Source of the DNA: Stutzerimonas balearica DSM 6083
GTDB taxonomy: Bacteria; Pseudomonadota; Gammaproteobacteria; Pseudomonadales; Pseudomonadaceae
Direction of reading: 5' to 3'
Length of the DNA stretch: 64,000 nt
NCBI RefSeq assembly: GCF_000818015.1
Contig: NZ_CP007511.1
Location: 1,350,001 to 1,414,000, forward strand
Below the pieces are notes generated by a model. The model ran no database searches. It was given only the letters and a program-made list of their open reading frames with translations, and was not told where the DNA came from. Shown here piece by piece: positions 13,159 through 22,999 of this stretch; positions within the stretch are counted from its first letter, which is position 1, and each line of letters starts with the position of its first letter. Both the position numbers and the translations under genes were made by a program.

Positions 13159-13941
13159 TCAGCGCATCGACGAGCGCGGCTCGACCGGCTGATTGTCGTT
13201 GGAGATGGTTACCTCGACACGACGATTCATGGCGCGGCCCGATGGGCTGTCGTTGCTCGCCACCGGATAGGCCTCGCCGTAGCCCTGCGAGACGATCCGC
13301 TGCGGATCGACACCCATGCGAATGAGCGCCATGCGCACCGCGTCGGCGCGGCGCTCGGACAAGCGCTGGTTATAGCTGTCCGAACCGGTGCTGTCGGTGT
13401 AACCCTCGACGATTACATGCCGTTCCTTGTTCTGGTTGAGGAAGTCGGCCAGCTTCTGCACGCTGCGCAACCCGCCGGGTTTCAGCTCGGCGCGGTCGAG
13501 GTCGAACAGTACGTCGCCAAAGGTCACCAGGGTGCCGCGCTCGGTCTGCTTGGCCTGCAGATCCTCCTGCAGCTTGCGGATCTGCGCATCGCGTGCCTGC
13601 AGGCGCGCTTCGGCGCGCTGGGTCGAGGCCTTTTCCAGATTGCGCTCGGCATCGCGCAGCGCAATGGTCTGTTCGGCGAACTCGATCCGCCGCTTCGCCA
13701 AGTAGGCCAGCTGGTCGACCTTGTCTTCGTCGGCGTCCTCCAGATAGGCCTCGTTGGCCTTGTCCAGGGCCTTGCTGGCGTCCTGGGTCTCGAGTGCCGC
13801 CAGCTCGGCCGAGCGGGCATCGCTCTGCAGCGAGGAGAAACTCGCGCGGGCTTGTTCCAGGTTCTCGTTGGGTTGCGAAGCGCAGGCCACCAGACCGATG
13901 CTCAGCGCCAGCAAGGTAGGGACGGTAACTAGCTTGTGCAT
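13159..13941 (-). CDS. OmpA-family lipoprotein with DUF4398-like N-terminal region
   Basis: A 260-residue outer-membrane lipoprotein. The signal peptide ends in a lipobox (LVAC, Cys20). A long helical, coiled-coil-prone segment (about residues 25-140, rich in Ala, Glu, Arg) precedes a C-terminal OmpA peptidoglycan-binding domain: FGDVLFDLDRAELKPGG, VEGYTDSTGSD and NRRVEVTI. It should tether the outer membrane to the wall. I chose the ATG at 13941 because it begins the signal peptide; an in-frame start at 13983 would add 14 residues. It lies 38 bp downstream of a second DUF4398 lipoprotein gene, probably one operon. Confidence 0.92.
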   Translation of the reverse strand: MHKLVTVPTLLALSIGLVACASQPNENLEQARASFSSLQSDARSAELAALETQDASKALDKANEAYLEDADEDKVDQLAYLAKRRIEFAEQTIALRDAERNLEKASTQRAEARLQARDAQIRKLQEDLQAKQTERGTLVTFGDVLFDLDRAELKPGGLRSVQKLADFLNQNKERHVIVEGYTDSTGSDSYNQRLSERRADAVRMALIRMGVDPQRIVSQGYGEAYPVASNDSPSGRAMNRRVEVTISNDNQPVEPRSSMR

Positions 13942-13979
13942 GATGGAATCCTCTGGCTGAAAGGTTGAACGGTCAGCGA

Positions 13980-14375
13980 TCACTGCATGCCGCGCATGCT
14001 TTCTTCACGCAGTACTTCGATCCCCTCGCGGGCGTCCTCGACGGCTTTCTGCGCCTTGGCGGCACGCGCCTTGCGCTCAGCCACGCGGGCATCCCACTCG
14101 GCCTGTTCCGCCAGTTTGCGGGCCTGCTCGTATTCTTCCTTCTGCATCGCCAGTTCAGCCTGTCGCCATTTCTCCTGGGCGGCGCGCATCTCCACCGGGG
14201 CGTACTGGGTGCCGCCGGCACTGACCGCTTCGCGCACGGCCGATTCGGTTACGGCGAACTGCTCCTTGGGGGGATTGCCGGCGCAGGCGGTCAGCAGCAG
14301 ACCGCCGAGGGCGATTGCGGTCAGCTTGGGTAGCTGAAAACGTGAAACGGAATTCTCGACGCTGTTTGTCTTCAT
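13980..14375 (-). CDS. DUF4398 lipoprotein
   Basis: This 131-residue protein has a signal peptide with lipobox LLTAC (Cys near residue 31), then an almost wholly alpha-helical, charged region (AAQEKWRQAELAMQKEEYEQ onwards) typical of DUF4398. It pairs with the OmpA-like lipoprotein just downstream, which shares the same type of helical region, suggesting that they act together in the periplasm. The start is the ATG at 14375 (MKTNSVEN), since the upstream extension is not signal-like. The promoter is expected within 14376-14571. Confidence 0.9.
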   Translation of the reverse strand: MKTNSVENSVSRFQLPKLTAIALGGLLLTACAGNPPKEQFAVTESAVREAVSAGGTQYAPVEMRAAQEKWRQAELAMQKEEYEQARKLAEQAEWDARVAERKARAAKAQKAVEDAREGIEVLREESMRGMQ

Positions 14376-14571
14376 GGTCAGTCTCCTACTGGAATTGCCT
14401 GACAAAAAAGTGCTGCACGGCTTCGCGGTGCGGTTGTGTCAACCGTTTGCCAAGGCCGGACATAATTTGTGAAAGCAACGGACGCCGATCGTTCAGTTTG
14501 ATGGCACGTTCCGGCCCTTCGCCGATCAGTCAGGGAGGGCCGGCCTAGAGCGTTTGCCGGGCTGTGCCGGT

Positions 14572-14916
14572 TCACGAGGAGGGCTGCGACTGCTCCTGTT
14601 GCAGGCGGTGCAGGTGCTGGCGTGAGAGCTCGAGGAAACGCGGCGTAGGCCCGATGTCCTCGTAGATCGGATCGCCCTGTTCATCGGTGGCGATGACCTG
14701 TGGGCCCGGCACGTAGGGCAGGCTGCTTTCGACAGCTTCAAGCGCTGCACCGACGAGTTCGCCGAGCAAGGTCTCGAGGCCGCGCTTGGGGTACATCTGT
14801 GACAGCGCGGCCAGCCGCGCCGCGCTTTCCAGGTCCAGCGCCACGCTGTAGCGCGTGGCGGCCAGGGGGCCGCGCGCTTCGCGTTCCCAGGTACTGACAA
14901 GTTCGGAAATCTTCAT
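14572..14916 (-). CDS. Conserved hypothetical protein, 114 aa
   Basis: A 114-residue soluble protein beginning [13 protein letters not shown], with a middle helical part and a conserved-looking segment [21 protein letters not shown] near the C-terminus. I recall similar small proteins in Pseudomonas genomes, sometimes labelled as pilus-related without clear support. No catalytic motif, signal peptide or membrane segment is seen. A GGAG ribosome-binding site lies six bases before the ATG. It is divergent from ppc, with 156 bp between them. Confidence 0.8.
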   Translation of the reverse strand: MKISELVSTWEREARGPLAATRYSVALDLESAARLAALSQMYPKRGLETLLGELVGAALEAVESSLPYVPGPQVIATDEQGDPIYEDIGPTPRFLELSRQHLHRLQQEQSQPSS

Positions 14917-15039
14917 GTGGGCTCCACGGGCTGGCGAACAAGGGACGCGCCCAGGCAGGCTTGCCAGAGACAGCGCATGCTGGGCACTCTGATGACCGTC
15001 TATGTTCAGCGTAGTCCGGCCCCGGTTTTTTCACAGCGC

Positions 15040-15061
15040 GGCCCGCCTTGCAGGGCGGGCC
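15040..15061 (+). promoter_or_regulatory. GC-rich hairpin abutting the ppc ribosome-binding site
   Basis: A perfect 8-bp inverted repeat (GGCCCGCC at 15040-15047, GGCGGGCC at 15054-15061) has a 6-nt loop and ends one base before the strong AGGAGG ribosome-binding site of ppc (15062-15067). No U-tract follows, so it is not an intrinsic terminator in this direction. It is likely a 5'-leader structure; any effect on translation or mRNA stability is inference. Confidence 0.5.
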
Positions 15062-15072
15062 AGGAGGCGACG

Positions 15073-17709
15073 ATGGCGACGATCGATGCACGTCTGCGCG
15101 AGACCGTTCACCTGCTCGGCGAGCTGCTCGGGCGTACCATTCGCGAGCAGCACGGCGACAGCTTTCTCGACAAGATCGAGCGGATTCGCAAGGGCGCCAA
15201 AGCCGCCCGGCAGGGGTCGCGCGAGGGCGCTACCCAGCTGGGCGAAACCCTCGACAGCCTTGATGAGAGCGAACTGTTGCCCATGACCCGGGCGTTCAAC
15301 CAGTTTCTCAACCTGGCCAACATCGCCGAGCAGTACCACCGCGTGCGGCGCCGGCAGGCCGATGAATCCGAGCCCTTCGAGGCGACGGTGCTGCCGGATC
15401 TGCTGCAGCGGCTGAAGGCTGCCGGGCATGGCGCCGATTTCATTGCCCGTCAGGTCGGGCGGCTCGAGGTCGAGCTGGTGCTCACCGCGCACCCGACCGA
15501 AGTGTCTCGCCGCACCCTGATCCAGAAATACGACGCCATTGCCGCCGAGCTGGCTGCCCGCGACCACACCGACCTGACCGACCGGGAGCTGGCTCAGATC
15601 GAGCTGCGCCTGCAACGCCTGATTGCCGAGATCTGGCACACCGAGGAAATCCGGCGCAACCGGCCGACGCCCATCGAAGAGGCCAAGTGGGGCTTCGCTG
15701 CGATCGAGAATTCGCTGTGGCAGGCGGTGCCGAACGTGCTGCGTCAGGTCGACGGCGTGCTGTTCGCCGCGACCGGCCTGCACTTGCCACTGGAGGCTGC
15801 ACCGATCCGCTTCGCCTCGTGGATGGGCGGCGACCGCGATGGCAACCCGAACGTCACCGCGGTCGTTACCCGTGAGGTGCTGCTGTTGGCGCGCTCGGTG
15901 GCCGCCGAGCTCTATCTGCGCGACGTCGAGAATCTCATCACGGCTCTGTCGATGCAGGCGGCCAGCGACGAGCTGCTGGCGCAGAGCGGCGAGAGTGCCG
16001 AGCCGTATCGCGCCCTGCTCAAACCGTTGCGTGAACGCCTGATGGCAACGCGCGACTGGGCGGCGACCGCTGCAAGTACGGGGCAGCGACCTTCGCCTGC
16101 CGTGTTGAACGACACCGACGAGCTACGCAAACCGCTCGAGCTCTGCTATCGCTCACTGCATGCCTGTGGCATGGGCATGATCGCCGACGGTGCGCTGCTC
16201 GACTGCCTGCGCCGCACAAGCAGCTTCGGTCTGTCGCTGGTGCGTCTGGACGTACGCCAGGATGCCGCGCGGCATGCCGCCGCGCTGGGTGAAATCACCG
16301 AATACCTTGGCCTCGGGCGTTACGACCAGTGGGACGAGGCGCGTCGTCTGGCATTCCTCCAGCAGGAACTCGACAGCCGCCGCCCGCTCTTGCCTTGCAA
16401 TTTCCGCCCCTCGGGCGAGACGGCAGAGGTGTTGGCGACCTGCCGGGTGGTGGCCGAGGCGCCAGCCACTTCCCTGGGCTCCTACGTGATCTCGATGGCA
16501 CGTGCGGCCTCGGATGTGCTCGCCGTGCAGTTGCTGCTCAAGGAAACCGGCCTGGAACGGCCGATGCGCGTGGTGCCGTTGTTCGAGACGCTGGACGACC
16601 TCAACCACGCGGCGCCGGTGATCGATCGCCTGCTCGGGTTGCATGGCTATCGGCGCCGGCTGCACGGCCCGCAGGAGGTCATGATCGGTTATTCCGACTC
16701 GGCCAAGGATGCCGGGACCACGGCCGCAGCCTGGGCACAGTACCGGGCGCAGGAGGAGCTGGTCGAAGTCTGCCGCCAGCATGGCGTCGAGCTGCTGTTG
16801 TTCCACGGCCGCGGCGGCACCGTGGGGCGCGGCGGCGGGCCGGCGCACGCGGCGATTCTCTCGCAGCCGCCGGGCTCGGTGGCCGGGCGCTTCCGCACGA
16901 CCGAGCAGGGCGAGATGATTCGCTTCAAGTTCGGCTTGCCGGACATTGCCGAACAGAACCTCAACCTCTATCTGGCTGCGGTGCTTGAGGCGACCCTGCT
17001 GCCGCCACCGATGCCGCGGCCGGACTGGCGCGCGCTGATGGACCGCCTCGCCGACCAGGGCGTGCACGCCTACCGCGACGTGGTCCGCGACCATCCTCAG
17101 TTCCTGGCGTATTTCCGCCAGGCCACACCGGAGCAGGAGCTCGGCCGCTTGCCGCTGGGCAGTCGGCCGGCCAAGCGCCGGGAGGGCGGTATCGAAAGCC
17201 TGCGGGCCATTCCCTGGATCTTCGCCTGGACGCAGACGCGACTGATGCTGCCGGCGTGGCTCGGTTGGGAGCAGGCATTGAGCGCGGCGCTGGCGAGCGA
17301 GGAGGGCGAGCGTCTGCGTACCATGCGCCGCGAGTGGCCATTCTTCTCTACCCGCATCGACATGCTGGAGATGGTGCTGGCCAAGGCCGACGCCGAGGTG
17401 GCGCGGCGCTACGACGAGCATCTGGTGGAAGCTTCGCTGCAGCCGCTGGGCGAGCATTTACGTGACCGATTGTCGCAGGCCGTCGAGGTGGTGCTCGAGC
17501 TGACCGAGCAGTCCGAGCTGCTTGATCACAGCCCGCAGACGCAGGAGGCGTTCAGCCTGCGCAACACCTACCTGGACCCCTTGCACCTGATGCAGATCGA
17601 GCTGCTGGCGCGTTCCCGGCAGCAGCAGAATCCGCCGGAAAGCCCTCTGGAACAGGCTCTGCTGGTGAGCGTCGCCGGCATCGCCGCGGGCCTGCGCAAC
17701 ACGGGGTAG
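15073..17709 (+). CDS. ppc: Phosphoenolpyruvate carboxylase
   Basis: This 878-residue enzyme converts phosphoenolpyruvate and bicarbonate to oxaloacetate, replenishing the TCA cycle. The catalytic His lies in [13 protein letters not shown] (about residue 140). Further conserved blocks are [24 protein letters not shown] and the Gly-rich [16 protein letters not shown] loop, and the chain ends in the typical RNTG. The frame is open upstream to 14917, but the ATG at 15073 has a perfect AGGAGG five bases before it and starts the usual N-terminus ([10 protein letters not shown]). The length matches the family. Confidence 0.97.
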   Translation: MATIDARLRETVHLLGELLGRTIREQHGDSFLDKIERIRKGAKAARQGSREGATQLGETLDSLDESELLPMTRAFNQFLNLANIAEQYHRVRRRQADESEPFEATVLPDLLQRLKAAGHGADFIARQVGRLEVELVLTAHPTEVSRRTLIQKYDAIAAELAARDHTDLTDRELAQIELRLQRLIAEIWHTEEIRRNRPTPIEEAKWGFAAIENSLWQAVPNVLRQVDGVLFAATGLHLPLEAAPIRFASWMGGDRDGNPNVTAVVTREVLLLARSVAAELYLRDVENLITALSMQAASDELLAQSGESAEPYRALLKPLRERLMATRDWAATAASTGQRPSPAVLNDTDELRKPLELCYRSLHACGMGMIADGALLDCLRRTSSFGLSLVRLDVRQDAARHAAALGEITEYLGLGRYDQWDEARRLAFLQQELDSRRPLLPCNFRPSGETAEVLATCRVVAEAPATSLGSYVISMARAASDVLAVQLLLKETGLERPMRVVPLFETLDDLNHAAPVIDRLLGLHGYRRRLHGPQEVMIGYSDSAKDAGTTAAAWAQYRAQEELVEVCRQHGVELLLFHGRGGTVGRGGGPAHAAILSQPPGSVAGRFRTTEQGEMIRFKFGLPDIAEQNLNLYLAAVLEATLLPPPMPRPDWRALMDRLADQGVHAYRDVVRDHPQFLAYFRQATPEQELGRLPLGSRPAKRREGGIESLRAIPWIFAWTQTRLMLPAWLGWEQALSAALASEEGERLRTMRREWPFFSTRIDMLEMVLAKADAEVARRYDEHLVEASLQPLGEHLRDRLSQAVEVVLELTEQSELLDHSPQTQEAFSLRNTYLDPLHLMQIELLARSRQQQNPPESPLEQALLVSVAGIAAGLRNTG

Positions 17710-17923
17710 CCGCGGTTCAAGACGGCGCGAGGAGGGCATTTTGCTGGGCTGTGAACCTCGCGCTGCAGCCCGTCGGGCAGGCCGTTAGGCACCGATCGCG
17801 GCTATTTTGTGACCGCTTGTGCCCTTTCGGTGCGCTGTGTATCGTGGTCAACCTTTTGTCGCATAGCGGCACACCGGATTCTTTGATTCGTCAGCCGACG
17901 TTGCTGGCGACATGCCTTTGTAA

Positions 17924-18589
<666 letters not shown>

Positions 18590-18607
18590 TCCATCGGTCA
18601 GCGTTCG

Positions 18608-18634
18608 AAACGGCCCGCTTGCGGGCCGTTTTTC
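18608..18634 (+). terminator. Rho-independent terminator after adk
   Basis: ACGGCCCGC at about 18610-18618 pairs with GCGGGCCGT (18621-18629) around a 2-nt loop and is followed by TTTTT. It lies 20 bp downstream of the adk stop and separates adk from tsaB, which has its own -10-like TACAAT at 18679-18684. Confidence 0.88.
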
Positions 18635-18717
18635 GTTGCAGGCCCCGTCTGCAGTCTGCTCGCCGTGCAGGGCTGGGGTACAATCGCCGCCCCTCTCTCC
18701 CACCCGGATATTCGCCG

Positions 18718-19395
18718 ATGCCCACGCTGCTGGCCCTGGATACCGCCACCGAAGCCTGTTCCGTTGCCTTGTTGCACGAGGGCCGTACGCTGAGTCGCTA
18801 CGAGGTGATTCCGCGGCTGCATGCGCAACGCCTGTTGCCGATGGTGCGCGAGGTCATGGACGAGGCGGGGCTGGCGCTCAGCGCGCTGGACGCCATTGCC
18901 TTCGGACGTGGCCCGGGCGCTTTCACCGGGGTACGCATCGCCATCGGCGTTGTACAGGGGCTGGCGTTTGCCTTGCAGCGTCCGGTGCTGCCGGTGTCCG
19001 ACCTGGCCTGCATCGCTCAGCGAGCCTGGCGCGAGCAGGGTGCGCGGCAGGTTGCCGTGGCCATCGATGCGCGCATGGACGAGGTCTACTGGGCCTGCTA
19101 TCGCGAGCAGGGCGGCGAAATGCAGCTGGCTGGCCTCGAGGCGGTACTACCGCCCGAGCAGGTCGCATTGCCGCGTGAGGCCACCGGCCACTGGTTCGGG
19201 GCTGGCACCGGCTGGGGCTATGCCGGGCGCCTGCCGGTGCAGGCCGAGGGGCACGATGCCACGTTGCTGCCCCATGCCCAAGACCTTTTGCAGCTGGCCT
19301 CGTTTGCCTGGCAGCGGGGCGAGGCGGTGGACGCCGAGCAGGCTCAGCCGATCTACCTGCGCGACAACGTCGCGACGCCCAAGGCGCACCCTTGA
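18718..19395 (+). CDS. tsaB: tRNA threonylcarbamoyladenosine biosynthesis protein TsaB
   Basis: The 225-residue protein belongs to the ASKHA family. TsaB partners with TsaD and TsaE to transfer threonylcarbamoyl to A37 of ANN-decoding tRNAs. Diagnostic segments are LLALDTATEACSVAL at the N-terminus and FGRGPGAFTGVRIAIGVVQGLA in the middle. I chose the ATG at 18718, the start of the domain; the frame is open further upstream into the adk terminator region, which cannot be coding. The length matches the family (about 220-230). Confidence 0.95.
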   Translation: MPTLLALDTATEACSVALLHEGRTLSRYEVIPRLHAQRLLPMVREVMDEAGLALSALDAIAFGRGPGAFTGVRIAIGVVQGLAFALQRPVLPVSDLACIAQRAWREQGARQVAVAIDARMDEVYWACYREQGGEMQLAGLEAVLPPEQVALPREATGHWFGAGTGWGYAGRLPVQAEGHDATLLPHAQDLLQLASFAWQRGEAVDAEQAQPIYLRDNVATPKAHP

Positions 19396-19457
19396 GCGCA
19401 GCCATTGTCAAAGCCGGTGCCGCCCGCTAGAGTCGCCGGGCTCTCTCAACAGGTTGC

Positions 19458-19805
19458 ATGATGCGCGTCGCTGGCCTTCCCGTTCCCGCCTACCCTCTTG
19501 ATCGTTCTGCCCGGCCGGGCAGCGCGCCGGCGGTCTATCGGGATACCCAGGCGCAGACCGAACGCTGGCGCGAGGCCGAGTCTGGCGCAACTCGCAATGA
19601 CACGCCGCGGCCCGCGCCGGAGCCCAGGCGTAGCGAGGCCGACGCCTTTTCCCTCGAGGTCTATCGCCCGATCCGCTTCGAAGCGCAGCCCGAGCGACCG
19701 TTGTCCAGCCGTGCCGCCACGGCACTGGCCAGCTATGCCGTCACCGCGAGTTTCCCCATCGATCCGGATGCGGCCGAGGTGCTCGGCCTCGATCTCTACG
19801 CCTGA
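19458..19805 (+). CDS. Small hypothetical protein, 115 aa
   Basis: A 115-residue protein, Pro/Arg/Ala-rich and probably disordered in the first 60 residues, with a more ordered end (LSSRAATALASYAVTASF...GLDLYA). The end resembles short Pseudomonas proteins of unknown role. It has no signal peptide or membrane segment. Two adjacent ATGs (19458 and 19461) are possible starts. It ends three bases before the GTG of the DUF72 gene, so the two are probably co-transcribed. I do not recognise a named family. Confidence 0.65.
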   Translation: MMRVAGLPVPAYPLDRSARPGSAPAVYRDTQAQTERWREAESGATRNDTPRPAPEPRRSEADAFSLEVYRPIRFEAQPERPLSSRAATALASYAVTASFPIDPDAAEVLGLDLYA

Positions 19806-19808
19806 CCG

Positions 19809-20666
19809 GTGACGCTGCCTTACTTCCTTGGCTGTCCCTCGTGGAATGAGCCCGCCTGGCGCGGCACGCTCTACACGCCAACGCTCGCGGCGGCCGGTTT
19901 TCTCGCCCGCTACTGCGAAGTCTTCAATTGCGTGGAGGGAAATACCACGCTTTATGCCTGGCCCTCAGCGGACAAGGTCAGCCGTTGGGCGAGCCAGATG
20001 CCGGAAGGGTTTCGCTTCTGCGCCAAGCTGCCCCGCGAGATCAGCCAGGCGGCCGACCTGCGTGACGTGCTGCACTTGGCCGGTGATTTCCTCCGGTTGC
20101 TCGCGCCGCTGGGGCGGCGGGTCACGCCGCTCTGGCTGCAACTGCCGGCCAGTTTCGGCCCGCGGCGCATCGCCGAGCTGGCTGTTCTGGCGGATGCGCT
20201 GGCCGTGCCGCTGGCCGTCGAGGTGCGTCACCCGGCGTTCTTCGCTCGCGGGGAGGAGGAGCGGGCCCTCAATCGCCTGCTTCATGAGCGCGGCGTGGAG
20301 CGTATCTGCCTGGATACGCGGGCCCTGTTCAGCTGTGCGTCGCCGACGCCCGCGGTGCAGCATGCGCAGCGCAAGAAACCGCGCTTGCCTCCACGACCGG
20401 CGGCATTCACGGCGGCGCCGCAGGTGCGCTTCGTCGGGCATCCGGACCTGCCGGCCAATGATCCGTTTCTCGCGCCCTGGCTCGACAAGGTGGCGGCGTG
20501 GATCGACGAAGGGCGTACGCCCCACGTCTACCTGCATACGCCGGACAACCGGCTGGCGCCGGAGCTGGCCTTGCGGTTCCATGCGGGGCTGGCCGAGCGT
20601 CTGCCCGGCTTGCCGCCGCTGCCTTCGCTCGGCGAAGGCGCGCAGCTTTCCCTGATCGACGGCTGA
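19809..20666 (+). CDS. DUF72 family protein (YecE-like)
   Basis: This 285-residue protein has the DUF72 layout: FLGCPSWNEPAWRGTLYTP at the start, VEGNTTLYAWPS, then FRFCAKLPREISQ and a beta-strand with AVEVRHPAFF. DUF72 proteins adopt a TIM-barrel-like fold and lack a firmly known activity. The start is a GTG at 19809, three bases after the preceding stop, consistent with coupling. The segment of about residues 170-195 is basic and Pro-rich. Confidence 0.9.
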   Translation: MTLPYFLGCPSWNEPAWRGTLYTPTLAAAGFLARYCEVFNCVEGNTTLYAWPSADKVSRWASQMPEGFRFCAKLPREISQAADLRDVLHLAGDFLRLLAPLGRRVTPLWLQLPASFGPRRIAELAVLADALAVPLAVEVRHPAFFARGEEERALNRLLHERGVERICLDTRALFSCASPTPAVQHAQRKKPRLPPRPAAFTAAPQVRFVGHPDLPANDPFLAPWLDKVAAWIDEGRTPHVYLHTPDNRLAPELALRFHAGLAERLPGLPPLPSLGEGAQLSLIDG

Positions 20667-20722
20667 TCACGTCTTGTAACCACTGCCGGCAAACTCGCGG
20701 CGCCCGCCGTTGCCAACAGAAC

Positions 20723-21418
20723 ATGAGCATCGGTCGCGTCGTTTTCTTGTTCTTCGTTCTGCTGGTGGCAGGCCTGGTCTACGCCGTGCGGGCAGGGCAC
20801 GTGGATATTCCGCCGCGCTGGAACCCCTGGGCGCCGCTGGATCTTCGCGAGCCGCCAAACTGGCTGACGTCGCTGAAGCTGCGCCGTCTGCGCGAGGATC
20901 GCGAGCTCTGCGAGCAGGCGCTCGCCACCGCCGAGCTGCGCTACGCAGCCGTACCCGACCGGACACCGGAGCCGCGCTGCCCGATCGAGAATGCCGTGCG
21001 CGTGCAGGCCGGCGATGTGCGCTTCAACGGTGCCTTTCTGGCGACCTGTCCGCTGGCGGCCGCCTACGCGCTATTCGAACGTCATGGCCTGCAGCCCGCC
21101 GCCCAGGCGGTGTTCGGCCAGCCCGTGACGCAGGTCGATCATTTCGGCAGCTTTGCCTGCCGCAACATCGCGCGCAGCAATCGTCGCAGTCAGCATGCCA
21201 GCGCCAATGCTCTGGATCTGGCCGGCTTCCGCCTGGCCGATGGCACGCGTATCACCGTGGCGCGCGACTGGCAGGGCGACGATGCCAAGGCGCGATTCCT
21301 GCGCGAGGTTCACGCAGCGGCGTGTCGCACCTTCAATGTCACTCTGGGGCCGGGCTACAACGCGGCGCATCACGACCACTTTCACGTCGACATGGGTGGG
21401 TTTGGCGTGTGTCGCTAG
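20723..21418 (+). CDS. Extensin-like family protein, secreted or membrane-anchored
   Basis: The 231-residue protein has an N-terminal hydrophobic segment (residues 5-22) and then an extensin-like C-terminal domain. Conserved features are four or more Cys residues (in [30 protein letters not shown]) and the metal-ligand-like [11 protein letters not shown] near the end. The motif recalls D-Ala-D-Ala peptidase/LAS-type sites, so cell-wall hydrolysis is possible but unproven. I chose the ATG at 20723, the start of the hydrophobic segment; the longer open frame overlaps the DUF72 gene. Confidence 0.85.
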   Translation: MSIGRVVFLFFVLLVAGLVYAVRAGHVDIPPRWNPWAPLDLREPPNWLTSLKLRRLREDRELCEQALATAELRYAAVPDRTPEPRCPIENAVRVQAGDVRFNGAFLATCPLAAAYALFERHGLQPAAQAVFGQPVTQVDHFGSFACRNIARSNRRSQHASANALDLAGFRLADGTRITVARDWQGDDAKARFLREVHAAACRTFNVTLGPGYNAAHHDHFHVDMGGFGVCR

Positions 21419-21477
21419 CGCATGGCGGCGGGTCGCTCTGGCACAATGAGCGGCTTTCCCGCCCAGGCCGCGATGTC

Positions 21478-22248
21478 ATGACACTGCCGAAGATCCGTAT
21501 CGAACCGCTTGCGCCTCCGTTTCGTGAAGAAGCCGCCGCCTGGGCGCAGCGGCTCGGGTGCAGTGCGGCCGAGGAGGACGCCGAGTTTGCCCTGCAGGTC
21601 GGAGCGGACGGGCTGCAGCTGCAGCTGCTCGGTGAGCAGGCGCCCGGGCCGGTGCGTGTGGATTTCCTCGAGGGCGCGGCTGCGCATCGGCGCCAGTTCG
21701 GCGGCGGCAGCGGGCAGATGATCGCCAAGGCCGTGGGCATCCAGCAGGGCATACGGCCAAGCGTGCTCGATGCCACCGCCGGTCTTGGTCGTGATGCTTT
21801 TGTGCTTGCGACTCTGGGCTGCTCGGTGACGCTGATCGAGCGTCAGCCGATCATCGCGGCGCTGCTGGCCGATGGCCTTCGGCGTGCCGCTGTCGATGCC
21901 GAGGTGGGGGCGATCGTCGCGCGCATGGAGTTGCTCGAAGGCAACGCCATCGAGCGGATGGCTGACTGGCAGAGCGAACCACCCCAGGTGGTCTACCTCG
22001 ATCCGATGTTTCCCCATCGCGACAAGAGCGCTCTGGTGAAAAAGGAGATGCGCCTGTTCCGCCCCTTCGTCGGCGATGACCTGGACGCACCCGCGCTGCT
22101 CGCGGCGGCCCTGGCGCTCGCCAGCCATCGCGTGGTGGTCAAGCGCCCGCGCAAGGCGCCGATCATCGAGGGGGCGAAGCCAGGCTACAGCCTCGAAGGC
22201 AAGTCCAGCCGCTACGACATCTACCCGAAAAAGAAGCTGGGTAGCTGA
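21478..22248 (+). CDS. rsmJ: 16S rRNA (guanine1516-N2)-methyltransferase RsmJ
   Basis: The 256-residue SAM-dependent enzyme methylates G1516 of 16S rRNA. It shows the SAM-binding motif [19 protein letters not shown], the acidic ribose-binding end of the next strand (LIERQP) and the catalytic YLDPMFPHR motif characteristic of RsmJ. The C-terminus [13 protein letters not shown] is also typical. The ATG at 21478 begins the family-length protein; a longer open frame upstream overlaps the extensin-like gene and is not used. Confidence 0.95.
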   Translation: MTLPKIRIEPLAPPFREEAAAWAQRLGCSAAEEDAEFALQVGADGLQLQLLGEQAPGPVRVDFLEGAAAHRRQFGGGSGQMIAKAVGIQQGIRPSVLDATAGLGRDAFVLATLGCSVTLIERQPIIAALLADGLRRAAVDAEVGAIVARMELLEGNAIERMADWQSEPPQVVYLDPMFPHRDKSALVKKEMRLFRPFVGDDLDAPALLAAALALASHRVVVKRPRKAPIIEGAKPGYSLEGKSSRYDIYPKKKLGS

Positions 22249-22255
22249 TGGCCGC

Positions 22256-22903
22256 TCAGGCGCCGGCAGCCGGCCGCGTCGCACGCAGGAAGAACGCCAC
22301 GGCGTCGGCAACCTGAGCCTGTGCCTCGGTCGCGTCCGGCTCGACGTCCTGACCGATCAACAGGCGGAAGTGCAGGCCGCCCTTGATCAGTGAGCAGAAA
22401 TGCTCGGCGGTGCGCAGCGCGTCGGGCGCATGCAGCAGGCCGCGGGCATGCGCCTGGCCAAACAGCTGCTCGAGATCGTCGATCAGCTGCTGTGGGCCCG
22501 CCTCATAAAACAGCCGGACCAGCGCCGGGTTCTGCGTGGCCAGGGCGACCATCACGCGATGCAGGCCGATCGATTCGGGGCTGTTCACCAGCGCCTGAAA
22601 GGCCAGGCCGATCTCCAGTAACTGTTCGGCGATCGGGCGCTGCGCGTCGAAACCGAACAGCCGCCGTGGCAGCCGGGTTTCGCAGGTCGATTTAACTGCG
22701 GCGCAGAACAGCGCCTCCTTGTCCTTGAAATGGCTGTACAGCGTCAGCTTGGAAACGCCGGCCTCGCTGGCAATCGCCTCCATGCTGCTGCCCTCGTAGC
22801 CATTGCCGAGAAAAAGCAGGCGTGCAGCGTTGAGAATGGCCTCGCGCTTGGCGAGGTCCTTCGGCCGGCCGGGGCCGGTAGCGGGGGAATGGCGCTCGAT
22901 CAT
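22256..22903 (-). CDS. TetR-family transcriptional regulator (AefR-like C-terminus)
   Basis: This 215-residue repressor-type protein has an N-terminal HTH (about residues 18-60, including SMEAIASEAGVSKLTLYSHFKDKEALF) and an effector domain of the AefR-like kind (FYEAGPQQLIDDLEQLFGQAHARGLL). It is transcribed away from the RND efflux operon across a 96-bp gap that holds a near-palindrome (22945-22960), so it probably represses that operon and itself. I chose the ATG at 22903 (MIERHSPATGPGRP), since the upstream extension runs into the divergent gene. Confidence 0.92.
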   Translation of the reverse strand: MIERHSPATGPGRPKDLAKREAILNAARLLFLGNGYEGSSMEAIASEAGVSKLTLYSHFKDKEALFCAAVKSTCETRLPRRLFGFDAQRPIAEQLLEIGLAFQALVNSPESIGLHRVMVALATQNPALVRLFYEAGPQQLIDDLEQLFGQAHARGLLHAPDALRTAEHFCSLIKGGLHFRLLIGQDVEPDATEAQAQVADAVAFFLRATRPAAGA

Positions 22904-22944
22904 GGTTGCTATTAATACTGGACTGGCTGGTACGGCATTTTTAC

Positions 22945-22960
22945 TATACCGGCCAGTATA
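22945..22960. promoter_or_regulatory. Probable TetR operator in the divergent RND promoter
   Basis: TATACCGGCCAGTATA is a 16-bp palindrome with one mismatched pair, lying 40 bp before the GTG of the adaptor gene. A weaker related stretch (TACTGGACTGGCTGGTA, 22916-22932) lies nearer the repressor gene. The position between a TetR gene and its divergent efflux operon suggests the repressor binding site. Confidence 0.6.
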
Positions 22961-22999
22961 AGTATTCCCGCCGCCCGTGCGACAGAGCGAGAACCCACC

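Noticed and set aside
13144..13932. 262-codon plus-strand frame opposite the OmpA-like gene
   Set aside because: Overlaps the terminator and the lipoprotein gene, with no domain or start signal.
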